Part shown: in pieces, positions 9,649-20,322 of the stretch | Numbering within the stretch: position 1 is the first letter of the stretch | How the letters are laid out: every line of letters starts with the position of its first letter | Assembly (NCBI RefSeq): GCF_000313135.1 | Contig: NW_004457573.1 | Coordinates: forward strand, 12,141 to 64,641 | Direction of reading: 5' to 3' | Length of the DNA: 52,501 nt | DNA from: Acanthamoeba castellanii str. Neff | Lineage: Eukaryota > Discosea > Longamoebia > Acanthamoebidae | The notes under the pieces: model-generated | Seen by the model: only the letters and a program-made list of their open reading frames with translations | Databases searched by the model: none | What the model was told of the DNA's origin: nothing | Position numbers and translations under genes: made by a program

Positions 9649-9780
9649 CTCTCTGTTTGATTTGTTGAGGCACACAAACTCAAGCTGCGCCGCAGGCTGA
9701 GATGGCGAATAAATATTAACTGTTTCTCTCCTATTGGGGGAAAAGGAAAGGCAACAAAAAGGCAAAAAGAACGACGTCGT

Positions 9781-12700
9781 TTACAAGAGAGAGGTGGAGT
9801 TGTCCACGGGCGGACGGGCACCACTCGGTGGTGGCGAGAAGCCGGGCTGTCCACCATGCGGCTTTGGCGGCTGCAGGTTCATGTGCAAGGGTTTGAGCAT
9901 ACCACTCCCCTGGAACAAAAGATAGGAGGACGAGTGAGCAGGAAGCTGCGGTGAGGGAGGGGAGATCGGCACCTGCGGGGCAGGTTGGTGCGCTGGCAGA
10001 GGAGCGAGTCCAAACAGTGGGGAAGGAGAGGCCGGCTGTGGCACGGAGGCAGAGACCGGGCCAGCGCGCGGAGGAGCAGGGAAGGAGAAGGCCGTTGCCG
10101 GTGAGGTCGCGGAAGGAAGCTGTGGATGGGAGGCAGTTGTGGGGAGCTGGGCGGCGGGGGGTGTGAGGAGCGGTGAGTGTTGAAGAAGACTGGCCTGTGG
10201 TGCCGAGAGGAGGTTGTGGTGCGAGTCCAAGCCGGCAGGCGATTGCTGTCCAGGGAATGGACGTGTCGCAGGGAGGAGTGAAGGAGCGTCGGCTAGCGCT
10301 GCCCGAGCGGCGGAAGGTGCGGCCGTCGGCAACAACCGCTGCATGCCATTGGACGAAGTGGGGTGGGAAGGGAAGTTGTAGGAGGAAGCGGGCATCGTGA
10401 TGGATTGGAAAGGAGCCGAGCTCGAGTGTGCAGAGTGCATCAGAGAGCCCTCGTTATATGCTGAGCCACCGTAAGGCAGTAGGGTCAGCCATCACATTGT
10501 GGGCCAACAACGTGTCGGGGCAAACCAACACCAAAGCAAAGGGAAAGGGGGAAAAACCTGCGCTCGGGGTGGTGATGGAAGACGTCGGGTACGAAGAAAT
10601 GGAAGCGGGCGGGGTGCCATGAGAGCGGGTGCGGTCAGCAGCTTTCTTGACGCCTTCAGAAGCCACCACGGCCTCGAACTCGGCTTCGGTGGTGAGGGCC
10701 GTTGTCTCTGCCTTTGGCTCGGTCGCCGCAGCCAGACGCTTGAGCCTCGCTTCGCCAACACGCTCGAGCATGCTCTTGATACGCTCCATAACGAATCCGA
10801 TCTGTCACGTTTGGAAACGCGTGGCTGGCGTGAGAAAAGTGCAACTCCCACCTACCCGGCACGGCGGCGAGGGAACAAGGGGATCACCTGTTGGGCGCCG
10901 AGCTGAGGCTCCAGCAGCAGGGGGACGACAAACGGTAGAATCCTCGCTGCCGTGATCTCCATGCCCACCTTGTCCGAGATCAAGTCATAGACCACTATGC
11001 AGCGCATCTGCCAAGCACACACACACGCACACAACGGCAATCAAGACGAGTAAGCTTACTGTACAAGCACTGTAGCGAGACAGCCACATGCGGAGGAAGA
11101 CGTTGTGAGAGTGGTGTTCGTACGAGCGTGGGTGCAGAGCGGTCGATAGCGAGACAGGTATCCACGATGGCGAGAACACGATCCGAGACTGTGCTCTTAT
11201 CCACAATTTCGACCACATCTGCCCAGCCCAATGCAGCAGGCACCTTCATTTTCAAACCCGTCGCAGCAAAGCAGGGGGGGAATGCATTAGGGCTACCTTT
11301 GAGGGTGATGAGGATACGAGCACGAATCGGCTCGAGACGGGTGTTGGCCATGAGCAACTCGAGCCGCGGTACCACAACGTCCCGCACCGCGGCTACCTCA
11401 AACACGCGTACCGCCTATCGTTGGGGGTTGTAAGCACAGAAGTACTTCTGACCGTCAAACAACGTGGATCGGTCCAGCCAAGCAGCCGGAGGGGCGAAGA
11501 AAAGATCAATACACGGCACCTTGGGCAGTTGCTTCAAGGCTTCTTCGTTGAGCTTGGGGTTGGGCGACTCTAGGGCTCGCACCACAAGTGGAACCAGGTC
11601 TGTCCGTCGTCGTTGTTGCCAAGTAAGGGCTTCAGTTGGTATCACACAGAGACAAGCACAATGGCGCCAAGAAATGAATCGTACATTGGCTGACATCATC
11701 CGGAGGAGCAAGCTTGGCGAGCGTCTCCAGCTCACCCAGCAGCAGAAGCAGACCTAAATTGGGGAGAGGGGGGGGGCAATGAGCTCCTGCCATTGGCCGA
11801 GCGGGTGGGGGCAGGAGGAAGCGGTACAGGGCATTGGAGCCTCCGGTGTGATAAGCGGCAGGAGGGACGGCAGCACCAGTCGGGAAAACTCAGAAGCGGT
11901 GAGAGTGCCGCGGGAGGAGGCCAGAACGCTTTGCAATACGAGGGCCTGCAGCTCTCCTTCGCTTCGCCCCTGGGAGTAGTGGTGGTGGTGAGCGAACCAA
12001 AAACAAAGGGGCATATGCTGCGGAGAGTCGCGTTCGTACCAGCTCGGCCAGGAGCGCAGCGACGACTTTTTCCTTGATGAGGCGCGGAGGAAAGCGCGGC
12101 AGCACGGAAGCCAGGCCCTTGAAGAACTTGAGCTTACTCGGATTGTCCTGTGATTGTGTTGAATATTATTGAGCACACTCGGACACTCCTTCACCAATGG
12201 GGTAGACCTTTCAGGTTTCTCTTCAATCTATACCCACCCATCGAGGCCGCGCACCTTGGTGATGAGATCGTTGAGGAAAACGAGTGCAAGGAGCAGAGTG
12301 TCCTTGAAGTAGGGGCTCTCGAGAAAAGTACGCACGTCTGGTACGAGAGATGCGATGAGCGAACTGGTCACTGCGCACATAATCAGCGGCTACATTCAGC
12401 AGAGGATCTTTACCGGGCCTGTTGTGCGGTTGTTCTGAGAGCATCCTCGCTAGCGGCGCTGTTCGAAAACAAGTGGTAAGTTGTTTTCTGGTCGCTGTAC
12501 ACGCAATCGACTTTGGATGGTGAAGGGAAGTCACACCTTGTAGCGCGTCGGGGAATTGCGTCCAATCCATGCTACGTATGCGCTCCACGACGGCCTGAAG
12601 GGTACATGGCGTCACACAAAAACCCATTTGAGCTCCTTCGCTCTCCGATGACCGGGAGTGGGAATTCGTCACGCACCCGGTGCGTGAGGAGATTGTTTCG

Positions 12701-14201
12701 CGTGGAGGGAGGCGGCTTGCGCGTGTGAAGCTGCCAGGCCACCATTCCCAGACTCCACATGTCGCTCGATGGCTCCCATTGCCCATCGGCTGCCTCTGGG
12801 GCTGTTCAGTGGCGCGATTGTATGGGCGTGTGTGAGTCGTATGTGGTTGTGGTGTGTTTAGTTATTAGGCCCAACAGGTTGGAGGACGCGAAGGAAGCTG
12901 GAGCATGAGTACCCATGTAATCGAGGTTGGGTGACACACGGAAGGGTGGCTTGTAGTCAAACTCTCGGTAGTCCAGCCGCATGGTCTCTCTCGCTTGGCG
13001 CGATGATAGGAAGAGACCAAAATGGAAGCCACCCAGTTTCCACATCCCCTGTTTGATTTTTTGTAGTTGGTTGTTGGTTGATGTTGTTGTCGATCGGTCC
13101 TACACTTCACTGTGTATCGGAGATGGGTCATTGACCGTAGTAGTGCAGGGGTGAGTTACCTTCTGGGTGAGAAATATGCTTTCCGGGCACACGTTGCGGT
13201 GCACAATGCGAGCATGCCCATGGAGGAATGCAAGTCCCTCGGCCAGCTCGAGCAGCCCCAGCTTCGCCTAATTTAGAGGGGAAGAAGAAGAAGAGAAGTG
13301 GTAGGAGCCTCGTACAACGTAATCGGGATCCAGTTACGTGCGTACCTCCAAGGGATCTAACTCAAAGTTCTCCAGAGCCGAGGGCACCTTTGGCAAGCCA
13401 GAGAAGTCTCTCAGCACTTGAGTGGAACACAGAACAGCCATCGTGTGAGTTAGCGATTCGCAATTGTGAGTGAGCCGGCCATACCATTGGCCAACGATGC
13501 AAATATGGGTTCAGTCTGCGCGACAAGCAGCGTCCTCGTTTCCATCAAAGGCTGCAAGACCCGCACCACTATGTAGTGGGAGTGTGACACACACACACAC
13601 ACACGAGAGAGAGAGAGAGAGAGAAGATCAGTACGTCGGTACAAGCTCTCAGTTCGCTGTGGTCATTGGTGTCGACCAGCACCCTCCCAAATGTGAGTGC
13701 ATTCGTACCGTTGGGATGCACCAGCCGGCTCAGATTCGTCACCTGCCCGCCGGACCGAAACAGCCCGCCACTGTGTTACGGCACGCAGCAGTTGTGATGC
13801 AGCACGCAGCAAGGGAGGTGGCCACGCACATCCGCTCGCAGCATCGCGAGGACTGCCTCTTGCACGTCGCGTGAGTGCTTTTCCAGTTGCTTCTTTTCGA
13901 AGACCTGCCGCGTGCCCCCCCCCCACAATGCACATATAACCCCGAACTCAGGTGTAAGCTGGCCACACACCGCAAGCAACGGCGGGGGGGGGACAAGCAC
14001 CCAAATGGACACTGGTTCGCCTGTGTCCTTCTTCTTGGCCGTGTAGATCTTCCTGTAAATAGAGGAAGGTAGCGCGACCGGGCAATCCAGTCAGCAGATT
14101 GAGGAAGGGGAGGAGCAAGAGGGCGACTACCAAATGCCGTCGGGTCCACCAGTGGCCACTACGGGTCCCACGTCGTGCTCCCGCTCCAGCTGATTTCCCA
14201 T
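9781..14201 (-). CDS. SCYL2: SCY1-like pseudokinase 2 (SCYL2/CVAK104 homologue)
   Basis: SCYL2 binds clathrin and acts in endosome-Golgi traffic. The ATG at 14201 begins M-G-N-Q-L-E-R-E-H-D-V-G. It is followed by a kinase-like fold with W-K-I-Y-T-A-K-K-K in place of a normal VAIK motif, then E-P-I-F-A-S-L-A-N, as in animal SCYL2. The catalytic loop at 13190-13201 reads His-Arg-Asn-Val, without the catalytic Asp. The DFG motif is replaced by G-G-F-H-F-G at about 13015-13033. Both mark it as a pseudokinase. A long helical (HEAT-type) part follows, rich in L-L-E-L and V-V-P-L runs. The last exons (10440-9781) encode about 220 residues dominated by Pro, Ser, Ala and Gln, as in the clathrin/AP-2-binding tail. 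At least a dozen introns are present. Confidence 0.9.
13587..13623 (+). repeat. (AC)n-(GA)n compound microsatellite
   Basis: About nine AC units run straight into about nine GA units. It lies in an intron of the SCYL2 gene, next to the exon ending E-P-I-F-A-S-L-A-N. Confidence 0.9.
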
Positions 14202-14244
14202 CGTCCCGCCAGTCTTATTGCCAATAAACCAAAGGCCTTTTCTT

Positions 14245-14250
14245 TTTATT
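14245..14250 (-). terminator. Minus-strand AATAAA poly(A) signal for the SWEET gene
   Basis: TTTATT on the plus strand reads AATAAA on the minus strand, about 22 bases beyond the SWEET stop at 14272. Only 70 bases separate that stop from the next start codon (SCYL2, 14201), so 3' end and promoter must be packed together. Confidence 0.4.
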
Positions 14251-14271
14251 TTTTCTCCTTTTTCACCACTC

Positions 14272-15481
14272 TCACAGGCTCAGGTCAACAATGATCGGAG
14301 CCGACGAAGGGTACAAAGCAAAAACGGAAACCTGCCCGCACGCTAGAATGAACCTGTGGTGGTGGTGGTGGGTGGTGGGTGGTGGTGGTGGTGGTGGTGG
14401 TGGTGGTGGTGGTGGTGGTGGTGGGCGACAGGAAACGTGATGAGAGGCGGCGAGAGCAAGAAAAAGTGTCACAGGGCAACCAAGTGGGAGGGAGAGGAGG
14501 CTTACCCGACGGCGTTCGGGTAGAAGATAAAGTTGTCGGCCACGTGTAGACCGTAGGCGGTCCAAGAAAGGGTCACCAGACAGCTCATGATTGAAAGCGG
14601 GAAAGACATGGTGCGCGTGCTTCTTGTCCTCACCACCGTCCACTGTTGCACAGTCCAGCAGAAGGAAGGGATGAGTGAATGAATCACGATTCGCGGCATC
14701 TGTCCAAACTCTCGGGGTGCGCACAGGCCTCCCCAATCCATGTGTGCATGTACGAGAGTGAAGGAAGCGCACAATTTGCATGAGTGGAGCTCCAAACATG
14801 ACCGTGGAAGCCAGGGCACCAGCCAGGCCCATATGCAGCTTGGGGTTACTTGAAAAGGTAAGGATGAAGACCACGACACCAACCACACCGGCTCCGCCCC
14901 ACGTTGCATGCTGTGCCAACGGTTCCTGCATTGCCACCATTTGCAATCAGGCGATGCACCACACGCCGCCCACCACCAACCAACCAACGGGCCAGTGGTC
15001 AGCAGCTCAGAGTAATAATATCGAAAGGGCGGAAGCGCCCGAGAGGGGTGGTACCCGTTCAGACAGCTTGGCGACGGAGAAGTAAGTGAAGACATAGTAG
15101 AGGGAAAGGACAAGCCCAACGGTGTTGGTCATGATGATGGTCGGGTCACGAAACAGGAGGCCGTAGGTTGCCCACAGAAAGCAGTTCCCGCACATGGACA
15201 AAAACGGCGCGTATGGGCGCCCCTCGACACTTTGCTTCACCTTCATCTCTGCCACCGTTGGCCTGCTCCGTGATCGCAAAACAAATATATGGTTGAAACA
15301 ATGAGGAACGAGATCTCGCACACGTAATCACGAGGAAAGTTGTTGTGGATGATTGGGGGGGAAAAAGAGAGGGGGCGCACCAGGGGCTGAAGAAGAGTGC
15401 GATTGTCGCTGTGGTACACACGAACGGAAGAAGGACGGCCCAGCTCTCCAGGCCCGTTGTGTCGGTTGGTGTGCTTTCCAT
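14272..15481 (-). CDS. SWEET (MtN3/saliva) sugar transporter
   Basis: SWEETs are seven-helix uniporters for sugars, with two triple-helix bundles joined by a linker helix. From the ATG at 15481 the exons read a first helix (L-E-S-W-A-V-L-L-P-F-V), then P-Y-A-P-F-L-S-M-C-G-N-C-F-L-W-A-T-Y-G-L (helix 2), then M-T-N-T-V-G-L-V-L-S-L-Y-Y-V-F (helix 3). These are the signature blocks of the first repeat. The second repeat has S-T-V-M-F-G-A-P-L, S-C-L-V-T-L-S-W-T-A-Y-G-L and F-Y-P-N-A-V-G. After an intron made of CCA-type repeats it ends F-I-L-A-C-G-Q-V-S-V-F-A-L-Y-P, with TGA at 14272-14274. The final acceptor is fixed by this motif, and the C-terminal tail is very short. Substrate cannot be read from sequence. 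Confidence 0.9.
14356..14424 (+). repeat. (GGT)n array of about 69 bases inside a SWEET intron
   Basis: A nearly pure run of GGT/TGG units with two GGG interruptions. In the sense strand of the minus-strand SWEET gene it is (CCA)n and supplies the pyrimidine/CA-rich stretch just before the last 3' splice site (sense ACCACAG). Confidence 0.95.
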
Positions 15482-15599
15482 TGTGTGGTGGTGTTTGCTC
15501 TCGTTGGATTTGAAGGGAAAAAAAAATCCCTTTTAATTTCCCTTGCCATCAAAAAATAAATAAAAATAAGCGCTGTGCTGGCTGCCAGCGCAATGGCGT

Positions 15600-18416
15600 T
15601 CACAGCTCGGGGTGGTACGGGTCGACAACGACGTCTACGTTGGCCTTCCGCATTTGTCTCTTCGTCTTCTCTTGTGCTAGTGGGTTGGGGTTGAAGCTCC
15701 TGTGGAATGTGTGGTGCGAAGGGGTTTATAAGTGTGAGAGAGAGCAAGGAGTGTTGTTGCTCGTAAGAAAAGGGGTTCCGTACTGGAGCGCCCGAGAGAC
15801 GGCTTCGACGTCAAAGTGGCCCACATCAATGAGATACTGGCCCACATCGAAGTTTTCCAAGTTGCCTCCATTGCCGAACTGGATGGACACCAAGATGTGG
15901 TTTAGAGGACGAGGAGGACGGTGAGCCCCGCTAGTCATACCTTTTCCGTTATCTTGACTCCTGGGAGGTCAACGTTGGGGGCTTTTGTGTAGGAGTAGAG
16001 GTTGATGTCCACCCCTACATCAAAGCGAGGTTATAAAGCGGGGCCATCCTAGGCGTAGATGCGATTGCGTGCGGCGGTGCGCCAGATACAAAAAAATGGG
16101 AGCGGCCTTACCGGTGTGCCCAAGAGTGGTCCATGCGATGCCGGCTCGGTAGGCGATAATGTTGCCTATCACGTTCAACAGGGGAATGCCCGTGGGCTTG
16201 GAGCTGAGGGCAGGAGCAAGCAAGGCCAGATCTTCTTGGTTGAGCTCGAGTCCTGTCACAGTGTCATGGGTGCATAGAGCGATTACTTGGCAATGAGGGA
16301 CAGAAGAGGGGGGGGGGTAAAGGGAAGGGGAAGGAGGGGATACGAACCGGCCTTTTCACGCAAAACAGTCTTCGCCGCTTCGAGCAGTTGTTCCTCGGAG
16401 GCATTGGGTGCTGCGGCGTGGATTGCTGCCGCCATCTTGTAGGCTGACGCCTGCACGGGGCGCAATACATCGGGATACCTTATTTTGAACCCAATCATTT
16501 GTGAGCCGAAAACTGGTGTACTCCAGATACCGAGGGAAAGGGCTCCAGTACCAGTCATAGACAGGGTAGGACCCACTGCGAGGAGTGACGCCCAGCGTGA
16601 GTCCGCCGGTTTCGTGGTCCGATACGCTCACCACCAGGGTGTCGCCGTCCTTCTCGGCAAACGTGATAATTTCCTACAGAGCGAGCCAACAGCAGATTCC
16701 CACAAGGCGTGAGTATGCGCGCCAATGTGGGTGTAGTGCACACACGTATACCTTAAGAGCGTCGTCGTACGCCAGCACCTCGCGATAGTGGGTGGCAGCA
16801 TCTAAATGGATGGTGGTTGCACTGGGTGAGAAAGGGCGCAACCAGATTCGTTCTCTTGGCCAACGAGTGCGGAAACGAGAAGGGGGGGGGTACCGTTGTC
16901 ATGCCCTGCGTGGTCGATCCTGGAACCTTCGACCATGAGGAAAAATCCCTTTGGGGAGTCTTTTTCGAGCAAGCTGAGAGCCTTGGCGACCATTTGAGCC
17001 AGAGTGGGCTGTTCGAGATTTCTGTCGATGGTGTAGTCCAGCTGAAAGGTGGAAGGGTGGTCAGGGGAGGCGAGAAGGGGAGGGAGGTACAGGGGAAACA
17101 TACGTGGCTCATGCCAAAGAGGCCGAGAGTGGGCATCTTGGAAATTGCGTTGAACTGATTGAGCGTCGTGGCCACAGAGACGCCCGCCTTGGAGGCTTCC
17201 TCGAGAAGATTCTTCCCATCCTCTCGCAAGCCGCCCTCGCTCTTTGGCAAGTAGTAGTCGCGACCTCCGCCAAACATAATGTCGATGCCTTTGGTTACCT
17301 GCTGCGAGGCGATGAACTCCTGCGCATAGCTGAGACACACCACCACAGACCACAGACCAACGATGAGTGGAAACGAGACACGGGAATTGGGGTCGTCACG
17401 TCTCACCGAGTCACAGAATGCGATGAAAAGGAGGCGGGAGTGGCATCCGTGATGCGACTCGTCACGACTAGACCCGTCCGCATTCCCTGTGGTTTGCCGC
17501 AGGCCCAGCGATTTAAGAGGCAGGACTCTCTTATAGGAAGGCAGCAACTCTGTGGACCACGAACGGGGGTGTACCTTCTTCTGTGCAGCTTCCAAGATAG
17601 TACCACAAGCACGACCTCTCGGATCAACGGCCACAAAGCTGCGCGCAAGAGTGGGGTGAACACACACACACACACACACACACAGGCATGAAAGAGCAAG
17701 GCGGCGCACGTGTTGTTGGTCTTCAGCCCGCAGCTGTAGGACGTCGCCCCAGCAGCGCTGTCGGTCACAAGGCTGTTGGCCGATTTGGTCCGAATAGTGC
17801 CGCGGATCATGCGGTCCAGCTGCAGTGGTGCGCCATTGAGCGTCCGGGCCAGCGTGACAGATGCTGGACCGAAACCATCCGTGATCATGACGATCTGAAG
17901 GGTAGCGCAGGCGCGTCAGACCACCACACATACTCCTGAGGACAAGTAGAGCAAGAAATTGCAGATTTAAAATGCACGGGAGCAACTACGCAGAAGCGCA
18001 GCCTCCGGTTGGACGCGTACCACATTCTTGGGGCCAGTGGCAGTGTGCTTGGAGGAGTCGTGCCTCGAAGATACGACCGCAGCGGTGATGATGAGACCCA
18101 CAAGCACCACCCCGAGAACGCTCACACCGATGATGAGAGCCCTCTTGTATTTCTTCCACCTTGTGGGCGAGGGCCAACAAAGTGAAAATAGGTAGATAAA
18201 TAAATAAAAGAAAAAGGGGAAAACGAAAGCGAAGAACATGTTGACGGGCAGAAGAGCATACCACGGAAGAGGCGTGAAGAAGGAATCATCGCCACTGGTG
18301 CCAAACTCTTCGTCATCCCTGCTTCCCCCAGGGGTGGAGGTGTAGAAATCTCGCGAACTGTCCATCTTTTCTTGCAGCAGCGGTTTGGTCTCAGCTGCTG
18401 AGGTGTGAGCGTGCAT
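15600..18416 (-). CDS. Alkaline phosphatase, type II membrane-anchored
   Basis: It hydrolyses phosphomonoesters using a Ser nucleophile and two Zn plus one Mg. The ATG at 18416 gives a Ser/Asp-rich cytoplasmic segment, then a hydrophobic helix (A-L-I-I-G-V-S-V-L-G-V-V-L-V-G-L-I-I) that would anchor it. Catalytic blocks in order: M-I-T-D-G-F-G (metal Asp), T-D-S-A-A-G-A-T-S-Y (nucleophile Ser), F-G-G-G-R-D-Y-Y, V-E-G-S-R-I-D-H-A-G-H-D (Glu, Asp and His ligands), S-D-H-E-T-G-G-L (Asp-His) and L-G-H-T-G (last His, split by an intron). Splicing into the last exon gives an Asp/Val/Pro-rich C-terminus ending at TGA 15600-15602, with no hydrophobic GPI signal. The active domain would face outside or a lumen. 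All metal ligands I can check are intact. Confidence 0.92.
17660..17684 (+). repeat. (AC)n microsatellite
   Basis: About twelve AC units in an intron of the alkaline phosphatase gene, directly beside the exon carrying the nucleophile motif. Confidence 0.9.
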
Positions 18417-18857
18417 GGGTTATAGGAGCTGAGACTTAGTGCGCGCCCGCGGAGGTGAGGGTGCCAACAACAGCTGGTGCAGGCGGGGACAAGCATGCGC
18501 ATGAAACGGAGTGGGAAAGAGGGGGTGGGGGCAAACACCGGTACAAGGCCCAGCGGGCGTAGCTCAGATCTTGTGTGTTTGTGGTGAGTTAGGACCTCGC
18601 CACGCAGCTTTCTTGTCTTCTGGTTCGACACACGCGCACTCTCTCGTGGCGCAGGCTCAGGCTGTGCGGACCGGCCCAGCCGTGCAAGACCCCGAATTCT
18701 CCACATTCCAAAGATCCACGTCAGGCTGAGGAGGAAGTGCCGCGTCTGGTGTTGCTGGCGCTGTGGTGCCGTGGGCTTGTCGTTGTGTGTAGACATCATC
18801 ATCACGCGAACTCATCCTCGAGAGAGAGATCCCACACAGAGAGAAAAAGAATCCACC
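18417..18857. promoter_or_regulatory. Divergent intergenic region (alkaline phosphatase / proteasome alpha-1)
   Basis: These 441 bases separate two outward-facing start codons. No gene, TATA box or RNA gene was recognised. The last 60 bases before the proteasome ATG are rich in GAGA and CACA steps. It probably holds both promoters. Confidence 0.35.
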
Positions 18858-20037
18858 ATGTTTCGCAGCCAGTATGATAGCGACATCACGACGTGGTCAC
18901 CTCAGGGCCGCCTGTACCAAATTGAATTCGCCATGGAGGCTGTGAAGCAGGGCAGCGCGTGCGTCGGGCTGCGATCGAAGACACACGCTGTGCTCGTGAC
19001 GCTGAAGCGATCGTCGGGCCAACTGGCTTCGTACCAGAAGAAGATCTTCAAGATCGACGATCACATGGCGATCGCCATTGCAGGCCTCACATCCGATGCA
19101 CGCGTTCTCTGCCGCTACATGCAAACGGAGGCGCTCAACCACAAGTACGTGTACGAGAGCCCCGTGCAGGTCGGCCGCCTTGTGCTGCGCGTTGCGGATA
19201 GTACGATCCCCCCCCCCCTACACAGTGCCTCTGTTTCTTACAATCCATCTTGTTGGTTGCTCTCTTGCGATATAAAGAATCACAGAAGAACACCCAGCGA
19301 TACGGAAGCAGGCCTTACGGCGTCGGTCTCCTTGTGGCTGGCTACGACGTACCACACCCTTCCTGGCCCCATTTTATCCCAGTCTCAGGAATGCGAGCGC
19401 GCGCTAAACCACGTCCCATGCTTAACCCTCCTGCTCGCTTCTCCTCTACAACAGCAAACCGGCGCGCACCTGTACGAGACGTGCCCGTCTGGCAACTACT
19501 TTGAGTACAAGGCGCAGGCCATCGGTGCTCGCGCGCAATCGGCCAGGACCTACCTTGAGAAGAAGTTCCCTGAGTTCGAGGATTGTACGCTCCCGCCGCG
19601 TCCCTTTCTTGTGTGTTTTTTGGTTATTGCGTGAACCATATTTCTAACGTGTGCCTCGGATCTTGATGATGATGATGATGTGGTGGTGGTGGTGGTGGTT
19701 GTGTCTGCCCAGGCACGCTTGCCGAGCTGATCAGGCATGGTCTGACTGCTCTCGGCGAAACCATCGGCTCGCAGGAAGAGATCGGCCTCACACCCGAAAA
19801 TACTTCGGTGGCTATTGTGGGTGAGAACCAGAGCTTCAAGCTGATCGAGGGATCTGAGCTGAAGCCCTACGTACACGCCCCTACCTCGCTCGCCCCTGCG
19901 CAGCTCTTTCTCTTTCTTTCGACAAAGGCGTTACCCTAACCCCTCCTTTCTTTTCTTTTATGCTGCCGCTGCCTCCCTTCAAACTACAGCTCGACTCTGT
20001 GGATGAGGAAGGTCAGGCCCAGACGATGGAGTCCTGA
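18858..20037 (+). CDS. PSMA1: 20S proteasome subunit alpha type-1
   Basis: This is one of seven alpha subunits of the 20S core outer ring, which gates substrate entry. The N-terminus carries the alpha-subunit signature (Y-D-S-D-I-T-T-W-S-P-Q-G-R-L-Y-Q-I-E-F-A). The body reads R-Y-G-x-R-P-Y-G-V-G-L-L-V-A-G-Y-D and C-P-S-G-N-Y-F-E-Y-K-A. Five exons fit without a break: 18858-19200, 19278-19348, 19455-19584, 19713-19870 and 19990-20037. They total 250 codons with stop, so 249 residues, close to the usual length of about 260. The second acceptor is chosen because it restores the conserved A-D-K-S-Q block. An intron before 19713 holds a GAT/GGT repeat and another holds a C9 tract. AATAAA follows at 20126. 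Confidence 0.97.
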
Positions 20038-20125
20038 AGTAGCGCTCCGCTTCTTTCGGGAGAGGTAGTAGCGGAGGGCCTCTCTCTCGCGTGCACATCA
20101 TGACCTTGCCACCCCTCGACAACTC

Positions 20126-20131
20126 AATAAA
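20126..20131 (+). terminator. AATAAA poly(A) signal of PSMA1
   Basis: The hexamer lies 89 bases after the PSMA1 stop and 192 bases before the NOP58 start, in the only A-rich part of the gap. Confidence 0.5.
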
Positions 20132-20322
20132 TGAAGAAAGAAAAACACAAAAAAAAGCTGCCAGGTAATAACCAGGGTTCTTGCGGGACGGGGCAGGCTC
20201 CGGCGTTCTTACTTTTCTCTCCGGGCCAGCTTTGTTTTTTGCTTGCGGAGTAACTTTGGCAAAGACCAGTGTGCGGAAGGCCCGAAGGAGAGACAGACAC
20301 ACCACCTCACCCCCACACAAAC

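Noticed and set aside
14341..14431. CRISPR-like or satellite array
   Set aside because: It is a simple GGT microsatellite with no spacers.
15655..15760. Separate gene in the 3' part of the alkaline phosphatase locus
   Set aside because: Splicing the preceding GTACGG donor to the ACAG at about 15703 gives a continuous alkaline phosphatase C-terminus.
18555..18640. tRNA-like motifs (GGGCGTAGCTCAG and, about 70 bases on, GGTTCGA)
   Set aside because: No acceptor stem, T-stem or anticodon arm can be formed around them, and the spacing is wrong even allowing an intron.
19661..19680. TGATGA (box C-like) in a PSMA1 intron
   Set aside because: It is part of a GAT trinucleotide repeat, with no box D or closing stem.
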